Source: Gemmatimonadota bacterium (lineage in GTDB: Bacteria > Gemmatimonadota > Gemmatimonadetes > Gemmatimonadales > Gemmatimonadaceae). From it: a stretch of 64,000 nucleotides of DNA. Both the position numbers and the translations under genes were made by a program. The notes under the pieces were generated by a model, which searched no databases, was not told the origin of the DNA, and was given only the letters and a program-made list of their open reading frames with translations. Shown here in pieces: positions 44,465-54,343 of the stretch; the stretch's first letter is position 1, and every line of letters begins with the position of its first letter. The DNA lies in assembly GCA_040388625.1 (NCBI GenBank), contig JAZKBK010000001.1:682001-746000 (forward strand), in the 5' to 3' direction.

Positions 44465-46768
44465 ATGAGCGAAGTTCTTCCCCGCCCCGGCGATCCGGAA
44501 ATCACCCCCGCGCTTGTCAGAGAGCACGGTCTGACAGAGTCGGAGTTCGACCGCATCTGCAACATGCTTGGCCGAACGCCGACGTTCACGGAGCTCGGAA
44601 TCGTGAGCGCGCTATGGAACGAGCACTGCTCCTACAAGCACTCGCGTAACACTCTGCGTACGCTGCCTACCGAAGGTGCTGCCGTCATCCAGGGCCCTGG
44701 CGAGAACGCAGGCGTCGTCGCAATCGGTGATGGCGTCGCAATCGCGTTCAAGATCGAGTCGCACAACCATCCGTCCGCAATCGAGCCCTATCAGGGCGCC
44801 GCAACCGGTGTGGGTGGAATCCTTCGTGACGTATTCACGATGGGCGCGCGCCCGATCGCGATGCTCAACTCGCTGCGATTCGGCTCACTCGATAGCGCGC
44901 GCAACCGTTATCTGTTCGCCGGCGTCGTCAAGGGAATTGGCGACTACGGAAATTCCGTCGGCGTACCAACCGTAGCGGGTGAGATTGTTTTCGACTCTGC
45001 ATACGATGGCAACCCGCTGGTCAACGCGATGTGCGTCGGGATGTTGCGCGAGGATGAGCTCATCCGTGCGAAAGCCGAGGGAGTCGGAAATCCCATTCTC
45101 TGTGTCGGCGCGCGGACCGGGCGAGATGGGATTCACGGAGCGTCGTTCGCGTCCGAAGATCTTTCCGAGGCGAGCGAGGCGAAACGTCCACGAGTTCAGG
45201 TTGGCGATCCATTCACCGAGAAGCTTCTGCTCGAAGCAAGTCTCGAGCTGATCCGCAGCGGACACATCGTCGCGATTCAGGACATGGGTGCCGCCGGTTT
45301 GACTTCGTCGTCCGCCGAGATGGCGGCGCGCGGCGACGTTGGAGTCACGATCGATACGAGCCGCGTCCCCGTTCGTGAAGCAGGAATGACGCCTTACGAG
45401 ATACTGCTCAGCGAGTCGCAGGAGCGCATGCTGGTAGTGGCACTCGAAGGTCACGAGCAGCAGGTTCGGGAGATTCTCTTCAAGTGGGATCTCACCGCTG
45501 AAGTGATAGGCAAGGTCATTCAGGAGCCCGTTTACCGCGTGACCGAGGGAGATCGCGTAGTCGCGGAATTTCCCGGCTCCGCACTCGTTACAGAGTGTCC
45601 GCGCTACGACGTTCCGGCCGAGGAGGGACGCGAGGCGATCGCGAGACGCAGCATCGACGTCGCGGCGACGAAGGAACTGGCCGCGGAGGCCGACCCGACG
45701 TGGACATTGCTGCAGCTTCTCGCCGCTCCCACAATCGCGAGCAAGCGGTGGGCGTATCAGCAATACGACTCGACGGTGCGAACCAATACTGTCATTGGGC
45801 CTGGCGGGGACGCAGCAGTTCTGCGAGTCCGTGGCACCGATCGCGCCATTGCGCTCAAGACAGATTGCAACGGCCGGTACGTCACGCTCGATCCAAGAGT
45901 TGGCGGCCGCATCGCTGTCGTCGAATCGGCTCGCAACGTCGCATGCACCGGCGCGCGTCCGCTCGCGATCACCAACTGTCTCAATTTTGGAAACCCGACA
46001 CGCCCTGAGATATTCTTCCAGTTCAAGGAAGCCGTTGCGGGAATTCGCGAGGCCTGCATCGCGTTGGACACACCAGTCACAGGTGGAAATGTCTCGTTCT
46101 ATAACGAGAGTCCGACCGGCAGCGTGCATCCAACGCCGGTCATCGGAATGCTCGGCGTCATCGATTCGCTCGAACACATCACCCGATCGACGTTTCGCAA
46201 TGCGGGAGATGCGATAGTTCTTCTTGGTGATTGCACCGACGAGATTGGCGGCAGCGAGTACCTGGCGACGATCCATGGCGCGATCGGCGGAGCTCCGCCG
46301 GCCTGCAATCTGGATCACGAACGCAGCCTCATCGCCACGCTGCTGGAAGCGATCAGGGCCGGAGTGGTCGCTTCAGCGCACGATTGCAGCGATGGTGGTC
46401 TGGCGATTGCTGTCGCCGAATGCATCATGGCGAACCCTGAAAGGATGTTCGGCGCGGACATCGATCTCGGCGCTTGGGATTCGCTCCCACTCCGCGCCGT
46501 GCTGTTCGGCGAAGCACAGGGCCGCGTGGTCATTTCGTCGGGCGAGGCGGACCGCGTGCTGGAGATAGCGGCACGTAATGGCGTACCGGCTCGGGCGATC
46601 GGAACGGTTACCGACCTGGCTGAAGGTTTTACGATCCGGACAGGTGGCAGAGTGTTGAAAATTGGAACCGAGCAGGCAGCCGCGGCGTATCATGAGGCTA
46701 TCCCGCGCATCATGGACGCGGCGCCCCAGAGTGCCGCAATCGAAGAAACTGAAGGAGTGAAGGTCTAG
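44465..46768 (+). CDS. purL: Phosphoribosylformylglycinamidine synthase, PurL subunit
   Basis: PurL is the ATP-dependent synthetase subunit, short (Gram-positive/archaeal) form of 767 residues. It contains [40 protein letters not shown], two repeated ATP-grasp-like AIR-synthase halves ([16 protein letters not shown] and [15 protein letters not shown]) and [12 protein letters not shown] prefer the Met at 44465, one base past the purQ stop, over an in-frame ATG at 44447. It directly precedes purF. Confidence 0.97.
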   Translation: MSEVLPRPGDPEITPALVREHGLTESEFDRICNMLGRTPTFTELGIVSALWNEHCSYKHSRNTLRTLPTEGAAVIQGPGENAGVVAIGDGVAIAFKIESHNHPSAIEPYQGAATGVGGILRDVFTMGARPIAMLNSLRFGSLDSARNRYLFAGVVKGIGDYGNSVGVPTVAGEIVFDSAYDGNPLVNAMCVGMLREDELIRAKAEGVGNPILCVGARTGRDGIHGASFASEDLSEASEAKRPRVQVGDPFTEKLLLEASLELIRSGHIVAIQDMGAAGLTSSSAEMAARGDVGVTIDTSRVPVREAGMTPYEILLSESQERMLVVALEGHEQQVREILFKWDLTAEVIGKVIQEPVYRVTEGDRVVAEFPGSALVTECPRYDVPAEEGREAIARRSIDVAATKELAAEADPTWTLLQLLAAPTIASKRWAYQQYDSTVRTNTVIGPGGDAAVLRVRGTDRAIALKTDCNGRYVTLDPRVGGRIAVVESARNVACTGARPLAITNCLNFGNPTRPEIFFQFKEAVAGIREACIALDTPVTGGNVSFYNESPTGSVHPTPVIGMLGVIDSLEHITRSTFRNAGDAIVLLGDCTDEIGGSEYLATIHGAIGGAPPACNLDHERSLIATLLEAIRAGVVASAHDCSDGGLAIAVAECIMANPERMFGADIDLGAWDSLPLRAVLFGEAQGRVVISSGEADRVLEIAARNGVPARAIGTVTDLAEGFTIRTGGRVLKIGTEQAAAAYHEAIPRIMDAAPQSAAIEETEGVKV

Positions 46769-48145
46769 ATGTGTGGTGTATTTGGCATTTTCGGTGATGA
46801 CCGCGCGGCATCGCTGACTCAGCTCGGGCTGTATTCACTACAGCACCGTGGTCAGGAGTCCTGGGGAATGGTATCGGTCAGCCCCGAAGGAGTCGCCCGC
46901 GCGACGCGTGCGATGGGGCTCATCTCCGAAGCAAGTACGCGGCAGGTGCCGCTGGATGGGCGGCTCGCGATCGGCCATACCCGTTACAGCACCGCTGGCA
47001 GCTCGACTATCGAGAACGCGCAGCCGATACTCGCGCGCTCGCGCGACGGCCATATCGCGATCGGACACAACGGCAACCTTATCAACGCGACCGAGCTGCG
47101 CAGCGATCTTGAAAATGAGGGATCGATCTTTTCATCGACGATCGATTCCGAAGTGATCGTGCATCGCATCGCCAAGGCCCCGGACGGTGCGCCCGAAGTA
47201 CGGCTGGCCGCTGCGCTCGCACCGGTCGAGGGAGCGTACTCGCTCGTCGCGATAATCGGCGAGACGCTGCTCGCGGCACGTGACCCGCGCGGCTGGCGAC
47301 CTCTCGTGATGGGCGAAGTGAACGGCGCGATCGTTTTCGCATCCGAATCGTGCGCGCTCGACATCGTGAACGCGACTGCGATTCGCGAAGTCGCGCCCGG
47401 CGAGATCATTGCAGTCGACGCAAGCGGGATACGCTCGATCTTCCCGTTCGAGCGCAAGGCGTCCACTCGATGCGTCTTCGAGTATGTCTACTTCGCACGA
47501 CCTGACAGTCGCGTGTTCGGCGGCTCCGTAGATCGGGCCCGTCGTGCGCTCGGACGTCAGCTCGCGCGCGAGGTTCCGGCGCCGAATGCGGATCTCGTTT
47601 TCGCCGTCCCGGACTCGTCCAATTCCGCGGCGCTGGGTTTCGCCGAGGAGTCGCACCTGCCGTACGAGCTTGCGCTCATCCGCAATCACTACGTCGGGAG
47701 AACCTTCATTCAGCCTGAGCAGGCCGGCCGCGACGCGAAGGTGAAGGTGAAATACAACGCGGTACGAGAAGTGCTGGAGGGAAAGCGCGTCGTCATGGTC
47801 GACGATTCGATCGTGCGCGGAACCACCACACGTGGGCTCGTGGCGATGGTGCGCGCGGCGGGTGCGGTCGAAGTCCATATGCGTGTCAGCTCGCCACCCG
47901 TGACCGGACCCTGCTACTACGGCATCGATACGCCCAACCGCGAGGATCTTATCGCTGCGAACTTCACGGTCGACGAGATAGCGAAACACATCGGTGTCGA
48001 CTCGCTTGGCTACCTCTCGCTCGACGGGATGCTCAACGCCGTTCCAGACGGGCCGGAAGGGTTCTGTCACGCGTGTTTCTCTGGCGACTATCCGACACTA
48101 CCCCCGACCGATCCGGACAAGCTCCGGTTTGGTTGCGGCTGCTGA
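46769..48145 (+). CDS. purF: Amidophosphoribosyltransferase
   Basis: PurF makes phosphoribosylamine, the first committed purine step. Met is followed at once by the glutaminase nucleophile (MCGVFGIFG, Cys2), so no propeptide is needed. The PRPP loop is VVMVDDSIVRGTT. Cys residues at STRCVFEYV, VTGPCYYG and GFCHACF occupy the places of the 4Fe-4S ligands of the Bacillus-type enzyme, suggesting an oxygen-sensitive cluster. It starts on the base after the purL stop and is 458 residues long. Confidence 0.97.
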   Translation: MCGVFGIFGDDRAASLTQLGLYSLQHRGQESWGMVSVSPEGVARATRAMGLISEASTRQVPLDGRLAIGHTRYSTAGSSTIENAQPILARSRDGHIAIGHNGNLINATELRSDLENEGSIFSSTIDSEVIVHRIAKAPDGAPEVRLAAALAPVEGAYSLVAIIGETLLAARDPRGWRPLVMGEVNGAIVFASESCALDIVNATAIREVAPGEIIAVDASGIRSIFPFERKASTRCVFEYVYFARPDSRVFGGSVDRARRALGRQLAREVPAPNADLVFAVPDSSNSAALGFAEESHLPYELALIRNHYVGRTFIQPEQAGRDAKVKVKYNAVREVLEGKRVVMVDDSIVRGTTTRGLVAMVRAAGAVEVHMRVSSPPVTGPCYYGIDTPNREDLIAANFTVDEIAKHIGVDSLGYLSLDGMLNAVPDGPEGFCHACFSGDYPTLPPTDPDKLRFGCGC

Positions 48146-48146
48146 C

Positions 48147-50822
48147 GTGACGCAGAAAGTCTTCTTCTTCGGCGGAGGAGCGGCCGAAGGTACGAAAGAC
48201 ATGAAGCGCACGCTCGGCGGCAAGGGGGCCAATCTCGCCGAGATGACCAACCTCGGCGTTCCCGTACCACCCGGCTTCACGATCGCGGCGACCGAGTGCA
48301 TCTCCTATCTGGAAAACGGCGCCTGTCCGCCTGAGCTGCGGGCGGAAGTCGCAGCGAACGTAGCGCGCCTCGAAGCAACATCGGGAAAGAAGTTCGGAGA
48401 CGCGCACGACCCGTTGCTGGTCTCCGTACGTTCCGGCGCCGCGGTCTCGATGCCGGGCATGATGGAGACCATCCTGAATCTCGGTCTCAACGATCGAACC
48501 GTTGTCGTACTCGCGCGAGCGAGCGGCAGTGCACGCTTTGCGTACGATTCGTATCGCAGATTCATCCAGATGTACGCCGATGTCGTTCTCGGCGTGCCGT
48601 CCAGCGCGTTCGAGCACCTGCTCACTGCCAAGCGCATGACCGCGGGAGTCGAAAGCGACGCGGAGCTGAGTGAGGACGCGCTGCGTAATCTCACCGAAGA
48701 GTTCAAGGCGATAGTCCGCAACCAGACCGGGACACCATTTCCGACAGATCCCACCGAGCAGCTGTGGGGCGCGATCGAAGCAGTGTGGCGCTCATGGACG
48801 CTCAAGAAGGCGCGCGACTACCGCCGGGTGCACGCGATTCCGGAGACACTCGGCACCGCGGTCAATATTGTCGCGATGGTGTTCGGCAATCTGGGCGACG
48901 ATTCCGGAACGGGCGTCGCGTTCACGCGTGACCCCTCCACCGGCGAGCACACGTTCTACGGCGAGTTTCTCGTCAACGCGCAGGGTGAGGACGTCGTCGC
49001 AGGCATCCGCACTCCGATCGCCATCGATCAGATGGCCACTCGCCTGCCCGCGGCGTTCGAGCAGCTCATGGATACGCAGGCACGACTCGAGCGTCACTTC
49101 TGCGACATGCAGGACATCGAGTTCACTGTCGAGCGGGGCCAGTTGTACCTGCTGCAGACACGCACGGGAAAACGAACCGCAGCAGCAGCCGTTCGCATTG
49201 CGCGCGACATGGTCGAGGAAGGACTGATCACGCAAAACGACGCGGTACGCCGCGTGCCCGCTGGACAACTGGATCAGCTGCTGCATCCGATCATCGATCC
49301 CGCCGCGCGTGCAAAGACACTGTGCGTCGGCCTCCCGGCGAGTCCCGGCGCCTCCAGCGGCATAGCGGTATTCGATCCGGACATCGCCGAGGCGCGTGCG
49401 GCTGATGGTACTGCCGTGATTCTCGTACGCGAGGAAACAACGCCCGAGGATTTCCACGGAATCGTTGCTGCCCGCGCGGTGCTCACGGCGCGCGGTGGGA
49501 TGACCAGCCACGCAGCCGTAGTGGCCCGCGGAATGGGCAAGTGCGCCGTCGTTGGCTGTCGCGACATTCACGTCGATCTCGAACATCGTCGCTTCACCGT
49601 CGGGAACCAGACCGTCAACGAGGGCGACTACATAACACTCGACGGCGCGACTGGCCGCGTGTTCTCCGGTGCGCTCCCCACGATTCCGAGTGAGGTGGTG
49701 CAGGTCACCAACGGCACGATGCGCGAGAGCGCGGCGCCGCTGTACCAGGCCTACGCACAGCTGCTCGGCTGGGCCGACGAGGTTCGCACGCTCAAGGTGC
49801 GTGCGAACGCCGATACGCCGCGCGATGCACGCATCGCCCGCAACTTTGGCGCGGAAGGGATCGGCCTCTGCCGAACCGAGCACATGTTCTTCGAGGGCGA
49901 GCGCATCAACGCGATGCGCGAGATGATCGTCGCGCGCGACGAGGCAGGCCGCAGGCGAGCGCTCGCGAAACTGCTTCCGATGCAACGCGCCGACTTCGAG
50001 GGGATCTTCGAGGCTATGGACGGCCTGCCGGTCACCATCCGCCTGTTGGATCCTCCGTTGCACGAATTTCTGCCGCACGGCGGAGAGGAGAGCAAGCTCC
50101 TGGCACGGACGCTCGACATCCCCCGCCACGACCTGCAGCGGATCGTGGAGAACCTGCGCGAGACCAATCCCATGCTGGGCCACCGCGGATGCCGCCTCGG
50201 AATCACATACCCCGAAATCACCGAGATGCAGGGCCGGGCGATTTTCGAGGCCGCCGTCAAGGCCAAACGCCGCGGCATCGATGTGCACCCCGAAATCATG
50301 GTCCCGCTCGTCTCCGCGGTCACCGAATTCGACAACCAGCGGGCCATCCTCGAACATGCCGCCGAGCAGGTTCTGGGTGTCATGGGGGAAACCGTTCCGT
50401 ACCTTATTGGGACTATGATAGAGCTCCCAAGGGCGGCGCTCACCGCGGGCGAAATTGCCAAACGGGCCGAATTCTTCAGCTTCGGGACCAACGACCTGAC
50501 CCAGACGACCTACGGACTCAGCCGCGACGACGCCGGACGGTTCCTTCCTTCTTACGTAGAAAGTGGCATTTTTCCGGATGACCCTTTCCAGACCCTGGAC
50601 CCAGTCGGAGTCGGCCGCCTGATCCGCATCGCGGTTGAGGATGGCCGAAAGGCCCGACCGGGCATTAAATTGGGCATCTGCGGCGAGCACGGAGGCGAGC
50701 CGCGCTCGGTAGCATTCTGTCATGCCACCGGCCTTGACTACGTCTCATGCTCACCCTACCGGGTTCCTATTGCCAGGCTCGCCGCAGCCCATGCCGCTCT
50801 TGAGGCCACCCCTGGCCAGTAG
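48147..50822 (+). CDS. ppdK: Pyruvate, phosphate dikinase
   Basis: PPDK interconverts pyruvate and phosphoenolpyruvate with ATP and phosphate. The 891-residue protein begins at GTG 48147 (VFFFGGGAAEGTKDMKRTLGGKGANLAEM), one base past the purF stop. Domains are the N-terminal ATP-grasp (1-350), the swivelling phosphohistidine domain (TARGGMTSHAAVVARG, about 445-460) and the C-terminal barrel (RTEHMFF; FGTNDLTQTTYG; CGEHGGEPRS with the catalytic Cys). All three are intact. The gene supports gluconeogenesis. Its coupling to the purine cluster is by position only. Confidence 0.97.
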   Translation: MTQKVFFFGGGAAEGTKDMKRTLGGKGANLAEMTNLGVPVPPGFTIAATECISYLENGACPPELRAEVAANVARLEATSGKKFGDAHDPLLVSVRSGAAVSMPGMMETILNLGLNDRTVVVLARASGSARFAYDSYRRFIQMYADVVLGVPSSAFEHLLTAKRMTAGVESDAELSEDALRNLTEEFKAIVRNQTGTPFPTDPTEQLWGAIEAVWRSWTLKKARDYRRVHAIPETLGTAVNIVAMVFGNLGDDSGTGVAFTRDPSTGEHTFYGEFLVNAQGEDVVAGIRTPIAIDQMATRLPAAFEQLMDTQARLERHFCDMQDIEFTVERGQLYLLQTRTGKRTAAAAVRIARDMVEEGLITQNDAVRRVPAGQLDQLLHPIIDPAARAKTLCVGLPASPGASSGIAVFDPDIAEARAADGTAVILVREETTPEDFHGIVAARAVLTARGGMTSHAAVVARGMGKCAVVGCRDIHVDLEHRRFTVGNQTVNEGDYITLDGATGRVFSGALPTIPSEVVQVTNGTMRESAAPLYQAYAQLLGWADEVRTLKVRANADTPRDARIARNFGAEGIGLCRTEHMFFEGERINAMREMIVARDEAGRRRALAKLLPMQRADFEGIFEAMDGLPVTIRLLDPPLHEFLPHGGEESKLLARTLDIPRHDLQRIVENLRETNPMLGHRGCRLGITYPEITEMQGRAIFEAAVKAKRRGIDVHPEIMVPLVSAVTEFDNQRAILEHAAEQVLGVMGETVPYLIGTMIELPRAALTAGEIAKRAEFFSFGTNDLTQTTYGLSRDDAGRFLPSYVESGIFPDDPFQTLDPVGVGRLIRIAVEDGRKARPGIKLGICGEHGGEPRSVAFCHATGLDYVSCSPYRVPIARLAAAHAALEATPGQ

Positions 50823-50823
50823 C

Positions 50824-51987
50824 GTGTATTCGTCGGCAATCGCCGGCCCGAGTCTCAACCTGGCGCCGCCTCGCCCCCTGAGGATCGCGCTGGTCACTGA
50901 GTATTACTACCCGCACCTGGGTGGCATCTGCGAGCATGTCCATTTTTTTGCGCGTGAAGCTCGAAAACTTGGCCACCACGTCGACATCATAACGTCCAAT
51001 CTGCCAGGCGCGGTCGCGGAAAACGGTGTCATCAGGATTGGACGAAGCCAGCCGATCTACGCCAACGGCTCGCAGGCTCGCATCACGGTCGGCCTGTCGC
51101 TCCGCAAGGACATGCGCCGTGTCCTGCAGGAGGGACGCTACGATATCGTCCACGTACACTCGCCTCTCAGCCCGATCCTTCCGATTCTCGCGATCGAGGA
51201 GGCCGACTGCCCCACTATCGGTACCTTCCACACTTACTTCGATAAATCCGTCGGATATCAGCTCGGGCGCAAATATTTTCAGCGCCGGCTCGACATGCTG
51301 GAAGTCGCCATAGCCGTGTCGCACTCGACGACAATCGCCCTCGATCGCTATTTCGAAGCCGACTGGACCATCATTCCCAACGGCATCGACATCAATCTCT
51401 TCAATCCACACGCACCACTGCCACCGGGACTGCGTCGCGACGTCCCAGCCATTCTCTTCCTCGGCCGCTTCGATCCCCGTAACGGACTCACGACGCTCAT
51501 CGATTCCTTCAAGCGCGTGCGCGGCAAGCAACGCGAAGCGCAGCTCGTGGTCGTCGGAGACGGTCCGCTACGCAAGCATTACTTCCGCGCAGCGGGCGAC
51601 GATCCGGACATCACGTTCGTCGGATCGGTGCTGAAGGCACGCCCGAGCTACTACGCCCACGCCGCGATGTACGCCTGCCCGACCACCAAGGCGTCATTCG
51701 GAATAACGCTACTCGAGTCGATGGCATGCGAGACCCCGGTTGTGTGTTCCGACATCCTGGGTTTCCGCGACGTCGTCAAGGATGGGCGCGAGGCGTTGAT
51801 GGTGCCGTGCGGGGACCGCGACGCACTCGCCGATGCGATGGTCACGCTGCTCGACGACGAGACACTGCGCACCAGGCTCGGGAAGACTGGCCGCCGCGAA
51901 GCGGAGCAGTACGCATGGCCGCGTGTCACCGAGCGCGTCCTCGAACAATACGATAGCGTTCTGGCGCGGCGTTCAGCGGCGGCATGA
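50824..51987 (+). CDS. GT4-family glycosyltransferase (PimA-like)
   Basis: This 387-residue retaining glycosyltransferase has two Rossmann domains. The N-terminal donor-cleft loop is EYYYPHLGGICEHV and the acceptor domain contains HVHSPLSPILPILA. The C-terminal domain carries LFLGRFDPRNGL, VVVGDGPLRKHY and the EX7E-type SFGITLLESMACETPVVCSD. It resembles phosphatidylinositol mannosyltransferases and other lipid-linked sugar transferases. I choose GTG 50824, just past ppdK; an ATG at 50791 overlapping ppdK by 32 bases is possible. It overlaps the deacetylase gene by ATGA, suggesting a shared surface-glycan or glycolipid task. Confidence 0.87.
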   Translation: MYSSAIAGPSLNLAPPRPLRIALVTEYYYPHLGGICEHVHFFAREARKLGHHVDIITSNLPGAVAENGVIRIGRSQPIYANGSQARITVGLSLRKDMRRVLQEGRYDIVHVHSPLSPILPILAIEEADCPTIGTFHTYFDKSVGYQLGRKYFQRRLDMLEVAIAVSHSTTIALDRYFEADWTIIPNGIDINLFNPHAPLPPGLRRDVPAILFLGRFDPRNGLTTLIDSFKRVRGKQREAQLVVVGDGPLRKHYFRAAGDDPDITFVGSVLKARPSYYAHAAMYACPTTKASFGITLLESMACETPVVCSDILGFRDVVKDGREALMVPCGDRDALADAMVTLLDDETLRTRLGKTGRREAEQYAWPRVTERVLEQYDSVLARRSAAA

Positions 51988-52670
51988 TCCTACCCGTAGC
52001 CGCCGCGGTTGCTGCGGCGGGGACGGCTGCGTACGGGGCATTCTACAGAAACAGTCCCGTCTTCGGCAGCGTCCTGCATCAGCTCCCGACATCAGACAGT
52101 ACCGTGTCGCTTACCTTCGATGACGGACCCAATCCGTACGCGACACCGGTGGTGCTCGATGCACTCGGCAAGGCCAGAGTCAGCGCGACCTTCTTCTTCC
52201 TTGGCCGACACGTCGAACGCTGGCCCGAGATCGCGCACCGCGCCGCCGCGGAAGGTCATCAGATCGGCAACCACGGCTACTACCATCGGAAGCTCCACCT
52301 GCGCGGCATCGGCTACGTGCGCGACGACCTCGGGCGTGGCAAGGCCGCAATAGAAGCCGCGTGCGGGGTCACACCCGCGTTCTTTCGCGCACCGCACGGA
52401 TTCCGCAGCCCGTGGGTCACTCCAATAGCCCGCTCGCTCGGCGAGCGAACAGTCGGTTGGTCGCTCGGTGTCTGGGACACCGATCTGCCCGGCACGGATG
52501 CGATAGTGGCCAGAACGGTCGAAGGCGCCCGGCCGGGACACATCTTGCTCCTGCACGACGGCGATGGATACGACCCGGTTGGTGACCGCACGCAGACCGC
52601 TCGCGCGGTCCCGCAGATCGTCAGCAAGCTGCACGATCGCGGCTTCACGTTCGCGACTTTGCCAAGATGA
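51984..52670 (+). CDS. Polysaccharide deacetylase (CE4/NodB family)
   Basis: This 228-residue protein has an N-terminal hydrophobic anchor or uncleaved signal (about 1-20) and a NodB domain. The metal and catalytic residues lie in LTFDDGPNPYA (Asp-Asp) and GNHGYYH (His and His), followed by RAPHGFRSPW and LLLHDGDGYD. It probably removes acetyl groups from an envelope glycan. It sits between a glycosyltransferase and a flippase-like membrane protein with four-base overlaps on both sides. Confidence 0.92.
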   Translation: MILPVAAAVAAAGTAAYGAFYRNSPVFGSVLHQLPTSDSTVSLTFDDGPNPYATPVVLDALGKARVSATFFFLGRHVERWPEIAHRAAAEGHQIGNHGYYHRKLHLRGIGYVRDDLGRGKAAIEAACGVTPAFFRAPHGFRSPWVTPIARSLGERTVGWSLGVWDTDLPGTDAIVARTVEGARPGHILLLHDGDGYDPVGDRTQTARAVPQIVSKLHDRGFTFATLPR

Positions 52671-53656
52671 ATCGCGCTAGGATCGGCAGGTTGGTTCGCC
52701 TGACGTTGTCTGCCGCGATCATCGTTCTGCTGATCCTCTTCGCGAGGAAAGTCGACTGGGGCCAGGCATGGCACGCGATGATAACCGCGTCGCGTCCCTT
52801 GCTGCTCGCTGCACTCGCGGTGAACCTCCTCAGCCTCGTCGCGCGCGGTGTGCGATGGTGGATTCTGCTTCGCGCCGTTGGATCTCCGTCGCTGGCGCTG
52901 TGCATGCGCGCGACCTTCGCCGGCGCGGGTCTCAACAACGTCCTCGTCGCGAACGGCGGCGATGCCGCACGCATAGTGTTTGTCACGCGATCGAGCGGAG
53001 TGCCGGCGGCCCGAGTGCTGGCGACTGCTGCACTGGATCGCCTGTTCGATCCGATAGGCTTCATAGTGCTGCTCGCCGTCGGTCTCGCAGTGTTCACCCT
53101 TCCGTCAGAGTTTGAAGTCCTGCGTTGGCCCGTCGTCATCGCGCTGATCCTGATCACCGTCGCGCTCGTATGGCTGGCCAGGACGGCCCCCGACGCCGAC
53201 GCCGAGCAGATCGTCGAGCGGCGGGCGATCCCTCGCGGATGGCGGGCCAAGGCGCTGGCGTGGCTCCGCGAATTCGGCGGCAGCATGCGCGAGCTGGCAA
53301 CGGGCCCGAGGATGATCCCTCTGCTCGTGTTGACCATCCTGGCATGGCTGGGGCAGTTGGCGACATTCGCCTATGCTGCACGCGCAGCGCACACACATCT
53401 GCCTGTCCAGGGCAGCCTCGCTGCGCTCCTCGCCGTGAACGTGTCGCTTGTCGTTCGCGCCACGCCTGGCAACGTCGGTTTCTTCCAGTTCGCGTACGCA
53501 CTTGCCACCGCCCCCTTCGGGACGATCGAAGCCAACGCGGTTGCCGTCGCGGTCCTGATCCAGGCGCTTCAGATAATTCCGACCACGTTGATCGGCGTCG
53601 CGCTCGCGCCGGAGTTCATCTTCCGCAGGAAAGCAAAAACGCCGGCTGCGGTATGA
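52667..53656 (+). CDS. Lysylphosphatidylglycerol synthase-like transmembrane protein (UPF0104/AglD family)
   Basis: This 329-residue protein has about eight hydrophobic helices (from LTLSAAIIVLLILFA to VAVLIQALQIIPTTLIGVALAPEF) and matches the LPG-synthase transmembrane-domain family. It includes the conserved ARGVRWWILLRAVG and NNVLVANGGDAARI segments and PGNVGFFQFAYALA. It lacks the soluble aminoacyl-transferase half of MprF. Such stand-alone proteins are often linked to glycosyltransferases and thought to move or modify lipid intermediates. It is the last gene of the plus-strand block; its stop codon lies inside a terminator hairpin. Confidence 0.87.
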   Translation: MNRARIGRLVRLTLSAAIIVLLILFARKVDWGQAWHAMITASRPLLLAALAVNLLSLVARGVRWWILLRAVGSPSLALCMRATFAGAGLNNVLVANGGDAARIVFVTRSSGVPAARVLATAALDRLFDPIGFIVLLAVGLAVFTLPSEFEVLRWPVVIALILITVALVWLARTAPDADAEQIVERRAIPRGWRAKALAWLREFGGSMRELATGPRMIPLLVLTILAWLGQLATFAYAARAAHTHLPVQGSLAALLAVNVSLVVRATPGNVGFFQFAYALATAPFGTIEANAVAVAVLIQALQIIPTTLIGVALAPEFIFRRKAKTPAAV

Positions 53657-53672
53657 TCCGCAGCCGGCGTTT
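53637..53672. terminator. Shared terminator of the plus-strand block and tmRNA
   Basis: A perfect 15-base-pair stem (53637-53651 with 53658-53672) encloses a six-base loop TATGAT. On the minus strand TTTTT follows the stem, a strong signal for ending the tmRNA transcript. On the plus strand only TTT follows. The TGA stop of the upstream membrane protein (53654-53656) lies in the loop, so its last five codons form one arm. Confidence 0.85.
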
Positions 53673-53694
53673 CTGGTGTTCGTAGGGAGGTAAG

Positions 53695-54059
53695 TGGAGG
53701 CGCGGGGATTCGAACCCCGGTCCGAAGCAAGATTCACCACAGCATCTACGTGCGTAGCCTTCGCTTTTTTGTCTCTCCAATCGCGACCCGGAAGGCGGGG
53801 CTACGACTGGACAAGGTTCCTGTTATTTCGTGATTAAGGGGAAACCGCCCCTAGCCACTATCCCGAATTTGCAATACCTGGTCGGCGCGTCAGGAGCGCT
53901 CCGATTCAGGCAGGTGCAGTAACCGCTTTACAGCAGGTTACGCAGCCAGGGCCAAGTTGTCGTTGGCAGTTGTGAAGATTCCCAGATTTTTTTACGAGGT
54001 TCCAGGAACCTCGGCACGCGGCCACAGCTTCACTAACCCCGTCGAAGCCGGTCGCCCCC
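53695..54059 (-). ncRNA. ssrA: Transfer-messenger RNA
   Basis: tmRNA rescues stalled ribosomes with SmpB. The 5' end GGGGGCGACCGGCTTCGACG (54059 leftward) pairs through GGGGGCG with CGCCTCC at 53702-53696 to form the acceptor stem, with the T-arm GGTTCGAATCC just inside. The tag frame (53967-53938) encodes ANDNLALAA and then TAA. Discriminator A is at 53695, and the genome continues with CT, so CCA is not encoded and must be added. Pseudoknot-like paired segments fill the rest. Size (365 bases) is normal for one-piece tmRNA. Confidence 0.95.
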
Positions 54060-54072
54060 TTCACTTAAGATA
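54060..54072 (-). promoter_or_regulatory. Candidate -10 element of ssrA
   Basis: TATCTT (minus strand 54072-54067) ends seven bases before the first G of the tmRNA, the expected distance. No clear -35 box is seen at 17 bases. Confidence 0.45.
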
Positions 54073-54120
54073 ACACCGTAAGCACGCGCAGGTTCCCGTC
54101 GCGCGGTCAGCCGAGCCCGC

Positions 54121-54293
54121 GTATGGGCGGGCCCCCGTGCCCGCCCCCGTGACGTCATTTAGCCACTGCCCGTCACGCGGCCGTGTCGCGCCGTGCCCGC
54201 ATGTCGTACGACCACGGCCCCTGACGTTTTGGGCGATCGATGCACACACACACCCCGGCATCAGAGCGGGCGGGCACGGAGGCCCGCCCCTAC
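54121..54293. repeat. Third GTAGGG inverted pair
   Basis: GTATGGGCGGGCCCCCGTGC (from 54121) faces its near-complement ending in CCGCCCCTAC at 54293. The arms are about 26 bases with two differences. The roughly 120-base interior has no gene and no clear structure beyond a short CA-rich stretch near 54242. It fills the spacer between ssrA and the diguanylate cyclase end. Confidence 0.8.
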
Positions 54294-54343
54294 GGCCTCG
54301 AAACGACTTTAAATGACGGTGCCTAAACCGTCACCCCAACGGA

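Noticed and set aside
44885-46318. 477-residue minus-strand frame antisense to purL
   Set aside because: Arg-rich composition and no motifs; purL is certain.
48792-50723. 643-residue minus-strand frame antisense to ppdK
   Set aside because: A typical GC-rich shadow; ppdK is intact across the whole stretch with all catalytic motifs.
54073-54120. Possible -35 of the ssrA promoter
   Set aside because: No hexamer resembling TTGACA at an acceptable spacing from the -10 candidate.
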